Positions 21,881-23,890 of a DNA stretch of 23,890 nucleotides are shown in pieces. Source of the DNA: a virus; IMG/VR virus record IMGVR_UViG_3300037584_001556, positions 1-23,890 of that record, one strand, 5' to 3'. The notes under the pieces were generated by a model. That model saw nothing but the letters and a program-made list of their open reading frames with translations. It did not search any database and was not told where the DNA came from. Within the stretch, counting starts at the first letter, position 1, and each line of letters starts with the position of its first letter. The position numbers were made by a program, and so were the translations under genes.

Positions 21881-22038
21881 GTACCTTTTACCCTTAAAAG
21901 TGTCTGAGAGGCTCTATATGAGCCTTTCTGCACTATCTTTTTAGAGTATTTAGTCCTATTTTTTCTACGACCACGTTTTATAGGTCTTTTATCAATTAAT
22001 TCAGATATTGTCGCAGTAGTAGTAAATCCAGAACTCAT
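21877..22038 (-). CDS. Small basic protein converging on the nuclease gene
   Basis: The 53-residue frame starts with an ATG at 22036-22038 that overlaps the upstream stop as ATGA. It ends TAA at 21877-21879, sharing bases with the TAG of the rightward nuclease. Its middle is basic (KRPIKRGRRKNRTKYSKK), followed by QKGSYRASQTLL, which is encoded by the terminator hairpin. No family is recognised. It is the last gene of the right-hand leftward block. The unusual stop overlap and shared hairpin support its reality less than its coupling to the previous gene does. Confidence 0.6.
   Translation of the reverse strand: MSSGFTTTATISELIDKRPIKRGRRKNRTKYSKKIVQKGSYRASQTLLRVKGT
21899..21934 (+). terminator. 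Terminator hairpin for the rightward operon
   Basis: AGGCTC (21909-21914) pairs with GAGCCT (21920-21925) around a TATAT loop. Further pairing down to AGTG/CACT at 21899-21902 and 21931-21934 has a mismatch and a bulge. CTTTTT follows shortly after. It lies inside the convergent small gene's coding region. Confidence 0.6.
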
Positions 22039-22217
22039 TTACCTACTGATCTCATAGCACGAGTATGTGCTTGATTGAAAGTGGCACCTTTTTTCATTGC
22101 TCTAGCCATAGAACGCATGTGTTTCAACGAATGATGTCTTGCGTGTTTGTTCATTGTTTTTTTCTGACCTGGTTTTAGACCTTTGACAATGTTTTTTATA
22201 GATGCCACCTTTACCAT
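22035..22217 (-). CDS. Small basic His-rich phage protein
   Basis: This 60-residue protein has about a third basic residues. A lead IKNIVKGLKPGQKKTMNKHA is followed by RHHSLKHMRSMARAMKKG and ATFNQAHTRAMRSVGK. The string 'HaxHHslkHM..M...mk.G.tF..AH..Am..VGk' recurs in small proteins of marine phages and is usually found near structural genes. Function is unknown; the histidine and lysine periodicity fits a helical nucleic acid or capsid binder. Its start overlaps the previous stop as TAATG and its stop overlaps the next as ATGA. Confidence 0.72.
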   Translation of the reverse strand: MVKVASIKNIVKGLKPGQKKTMNKHARHHSLKHMRSMARAMKKGATFNQAHTRAMRSVGK

Positions 22218-22303
22218 TATTTTTTCTTTTTAGCTTTTTTGGATTTCTTTTTTTTCATTGGTTTGGATCGCATACCCATACCATATCCTTTACCTCTTGG
22301 CAT
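22217..22303 (-). CDS. 28-residue Gly/Lys-rich microprotein
   Basis: An ATG at 22301-22303 has a very good AAGGAGGG five bases upstream. The protein reads MPRGKGYGMGMRSKPM followed by twelve nearly all-Lys residues, ending at a TAA that overlaps the next ATG as TAATG. Tiny proteins starting Met-Pro with Gly-Lys repeats are frequent next to phage structural genes. The ribosome site and coupling support translation. Function is unknown. Confidence 0.65.
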   Translation of the reverse strand: MPRGKGYGMGMRSKPMKKKKSKKAKKKK

Positions 22304-22312
22304 ATTCCCTCC

Positions 22313-22441
22313 TTAATGTAAAATCCAGTTATGAGCCGCAACAACAACTGCTACCGCTATCACTATCTGCACCCACGATTTTAGTTCCGTAAATGCATGC
22401 CACCATTTAGTAATTTTCTGTTCTACAAATTTTCTAGCCAT
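22313..22441 (-). CDS. 42-residue single-span membrane protein
   Basis: A short frame from the ATG at 22439-22441, with AGGAG six bases upstream, to TAA at 22313-22315. A basic amphipathic start (MARKFVEQKITKWWHAFTEL) precedes one hydrophobic helix VQIVIAVAVVVAAHNWI. It lies directly after the holin gene, so it may be an accessory lysis protein (antiholin, pinholin or small spanin-like), which is inference. Its stop is ten bases before the next gene. Confidence 0.65.
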   Translation of the reverse strand: MARKFVEQKITKWWHAFTELKSWVQIVIAVAVVVAAHNWILH

Positions 22442-22453
22442 AAATTACTCCTT

Positions 22454-22876
22454 TCATTTGTCGGTGTTTATTTTCTTCATTTTCTCGAACGATCTGATCC
22501 CACTCATGCCAAGTAAAGCCATGACTAAAGGCATCAGAGTGCCCATATCCATCTGTGGTATATTTGTCACTTCATATTGAAACAACCCACAAATAAATAA
22601 GATAAATTTACTTAATACATATTCCCAAAATATTGCTAATGCACAACTCATACCAATCAATGGTCGCCAAGCACGTTGTAAAAAACCACTTATGCCACCA
22701 GCTTTACTTGAAGCATCAGCCAAGTTTATAGACATTTGCTTTTCTTTAAGTTTAGCTTCTATTTCAGCAAATCTATTTTTTAATTGTAATTTTTCTTCTT
22801 CACTCGTATGTAAATCATCAATAACACCAGCAACAGCTTTAACTGTACCGCCACTTAATAATTTTCCTAAAACCAT
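22454..22876 (-). CDS. Holin of the three-TM (GTA-type) family
   Basis: This 140-residue protein has an N-terminal helical part (VKAVAGVIDDLHTSEEEKLQ) and a signature GFLQRAWRPLIGMSC (64-78). Hydrophobic helices follow: 'SCALAIFWEYVLSKFILFIC' at about 77-96, and MGTLMPLVMALLGM at 111-124. A Lys-rich end stays in the cytoplasm. The WRP motif and gene order next to a muramidase match the family that releases endolysin through the inner membrane. AGGAG precedes the ATG at 22874-22876. Confidence 0.87.
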   Translation of the reverse strand: MVLGKLLSGGTVKAVAGVIDDLHTSEEEKLQLKNRFAEIEAKLKEKQMSINLADASSKAGGISGFLQRAWRPLIGMSCALAIFWEYVLSKFILFICGLFQYEVTNIPQMDMGTLMPLVMALLGMSGIRSFEKMKKINTDK

Positions 22877-22888
22877 GTGATCTCCTAT

Positions 22889-23335
22889 TTAAACGTCAAC
22901 AGTAATACTTTTTTGCATTTTGGCAATAATTCGATTTGCCCTGTTTGTTGTTTGATTATACCATCTTGAGTCTTTCATTTCTACCATCGCACCTGCATAA
23001 TCTTTATTTTTAAGGCATTCTTTAAATTTAACAAATTTTTGCAATCGTGGTAATCCTAACTGAAAAACCATGTGAGCTACACACTCTCTTGCATTTTCAT
23101 CAATATCCATATCCATTGTAAATGTTTCCATATCTTTTAATGCTATGTTAAAATCTTTCATAAATAACTCTATTGCTCGTTCTTGAGTTATTGGTTTCAT
23201 TAATTCTTCTTTTTCATCATCACGAATTAAATGCCCAGCACCTATAGTCCAATACCCTAAATGATCTTGGTATGGGTTTAAAATAACACCACCCTCTTCT
23301 TTGATTATGTCATCTCTTAATGTTTCTATATCCAT
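22889..23335 (-). CDS. Endolysin, T4-type muramidase (GH24)
   Basis: I take the ATG at 23333-23335, which overlaps the upstream stop as TAATG, giving 148 residues; an ATG eight codons upstream is less likely. The catalytic region IIKEEGGVILNPYQDHLGYW, followed by TIGAGHL, holds the Glu14, Asp24 and Thr30 triad equivalents of T4 lysozyme. A later 'RECVAHMVFQLGLPRLQKF' and KDSRWYNQTTNRANRI match the C-lobe. No signal peptide is present, so export depends on the holin. It cuts peptidoglycan glycan strands. Confidence 0.92.
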   Translation of the reverse strand: MDIETLRDDIIKEEGGVILNPYQDHLGYWTIGAGHLIRDDEKEELMKPITQERAIELFMKDFNIALKDMETFTMDMDIDENARECVAHMVFQLGLPRLQKFVKFKECLKNKDYAGAMVEMKDSRWYNQTTNRANRIIAKMQKSITVDV

Positions 23336-23523
23336 TATTGTACCATCCTTAATACCCATGCAATGAATTGAGTTGCAACCATAAACCCAATACCATACAA
23401 AATTCGATTTAGTTTTTTCACTTCAAGTTGCAAGTGATGTATGTGATTTGTTTCGAGCAGTTCAATTTTATTATAAATATTTACTATATGCTCTTTGGTA
23501 GTTTTTGGTGTTATCTTACTCAT
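23335..23523 (-). CDS. Small coiled-coil membrane protein (lysis-associated)
   Basis: This 62-residue protein has a polar helical N-terminus (TTKEHIVNIYNKIELLETNH and HHLQLEVKKLNRI). A C-terminal hydrophobic segment, LYGIGFMVATQFIAWVL, follows. The layout resembles haemolysin XhlA-like proteins or other small lysis helpers with a cytoplasmic coil and one membrane span. It is coupled by ATGA (23520-23523) to the previous gene and by TAATG to the endolysin. The family is not confirmed. Confidence 0.7.
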   Translation of the reverse strand: MSKITPKTTKEHIVNIYNKIELLETNHIHHLQLEVKKLNRILYGIGFMVATQFIAWVLRMVQ

Positions 23524-23756
23524 ATTGCATTTACCCTAATATCTCTACATTCAAATTTAACTACAATTTTATTTTCCTCAATATAATCTTTTTCTAATTC
23601 TTCTAATTCTTCTAAATTCTTGTAGTTATTATATGCTAATTTATACCCAGCTTCAACACAATCATAATGTGTATCAAATTGATATCCAGAAACAGAACTA
23701 CTAGGACAAGTCCCGGTAGTCATAGTGCAAATATATAAAATTAAAATATATTTCAT
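23520..23756 (-). CDS. Small exported Cys-containing protein
   Basis: This 78-residue protein begins with a signal-like stretch MKYILILYICTMTTGTC. A mature part follows with VSGYQFDTHYDCVEAGYKLA and a coiled acid region (NLEELEELEKDY). It ends with NKIVVKFECRD. The cysteine spacing and 'y..Y..C...gy..a' pattern is common in small marine phage proteins of unknown function. A periplasmic role during lysis, perhaps a spanin component, is possible but unproved. It is ATGA coupled on both sides. Confidence 0.68.
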   Translation of the reverse strand: MKYILILYICTMTTGTCPSSSVSGYQFDTHYDCVEAGYKLAYNNYKNLEELEELEKDYIEENKIVVKFECRDIRVNAI

Positions 23757-23890
23757 TTCATATTACTTAATGGATTTTCTAATGCTTTTTGTATTTGTTT
23801 TGCAACTTTTTCTTCAAGTTCTGTCATATCGTTTTTTATTTCATCAATAGCTTCTTTTAAATCTTTTGAGTTTTCTCTGCTATCTTCTTT
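23753..23890 (-). CDS. C-terminal part of a coiled-coil protein (5' end outside window)
   Basis: The frame is open from the right edge for 45 codons to a TGA at 23753-23755 that overlaps the next ATG. It reads a charged coiled coil (SKDLKEAIDEIKNDMTELEE, KVAKQIQKALENPLSN). Short coil proteins are common before lysis genes. Too little is present to name it. Confidence 0.65.
   Translation of the reverse strand, partial: KEDSRENSKDLKEAIDEIKNDMTELEEKVAKQIQKALENPLSNMK

Noticed and set aside
1-23890. tRNA genes, CRISPR array, integrase or attachment site
   Set aside because: No cloverleaf-like segments, regular repeat-spacer pattern or recombinase motifs were seen; the few intergenic gaps are too short or are explained by control elements.

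Overview
The window is a compact, strongly AT-rich bacteriophage genome segment from a long, non-contractile-tailed (siphovirus-like) Caudoviricetes phage. The evidence is a complete head and tail assembly line: small and large terminase, portal, Mu F-like head protein, scaffold, major capsid protein, connectors, tail tube, frameshifted tail chaperone, tape measure and tip proteins. There is no sheath or contractile baseplate. The low G+C content, Lys/Asn/Ile-rich proteins, very tight packing and family mix resemble marine phages of low-G+C hosts, perhaps alphaproteobacteria. That host guess is inference only. No integrase, tRNA, CRISPR array or insertion sequence was seen.

Layout. Positions 1-17810 form one long leftward block. 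In transcription order it holds a VRR-NUC nuclease, an unknown protein, a DUF1376 replication protein, a ParB-fold protein, a TET/JBP dioxygenase and a TET-associated-type glycosyltransferase. Packaging (TerS, TerL), portal, three small very basic proteins, the Mu F-like protein, scaffold, capsid, connectors and tail genes follow. The tail tip protein runs off the left edge. Positions 17811-18047 are a divergent control region with three inverted repeats and a good leftward promoter. Positions 18048-21880 are a rightward operon of small early-type genes: a DUF2958 protein, a lipoprotein candidate, HNH and PD-(D/E)XK nucleases, a small HTH protein and several unknowns. Positions 21877-23890 are a second leftward block with the lysis genes (T4-type muramidase, holin, small membrane proteins) and two tiny basic proteins. 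It converges on the rightward operon with overlapping stop codons.

How the genes work together. The ParB-fold, dioxygenase and glycosyltransferase genes lie end to end just before the terminase genes. The likely reading is a DNA base hypermodification cassette: oxidise a methyl group on a base, then attach a sugar, before packaging. No DNA methyltransferase is visible here, so the substrate (5-methylcytosine or thymine) is open. The scaffold gene contains a perfect 16-bp chromosomal parS palindrome, although the phage's own ParB-fold protein shows no parS-binding HTH domain. The tail chaperone pair is joined by a textbook A AAA AAC -1 slippery site, and a GNAT acetyltransferase sits where many related tail modules have an NlpC/P60 peptidase. 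Most junctions in the leftward blocks are TAATG or ATGA overlaps, implying translational coupling. Family assignments come from motifs read by eye; no database search was run.
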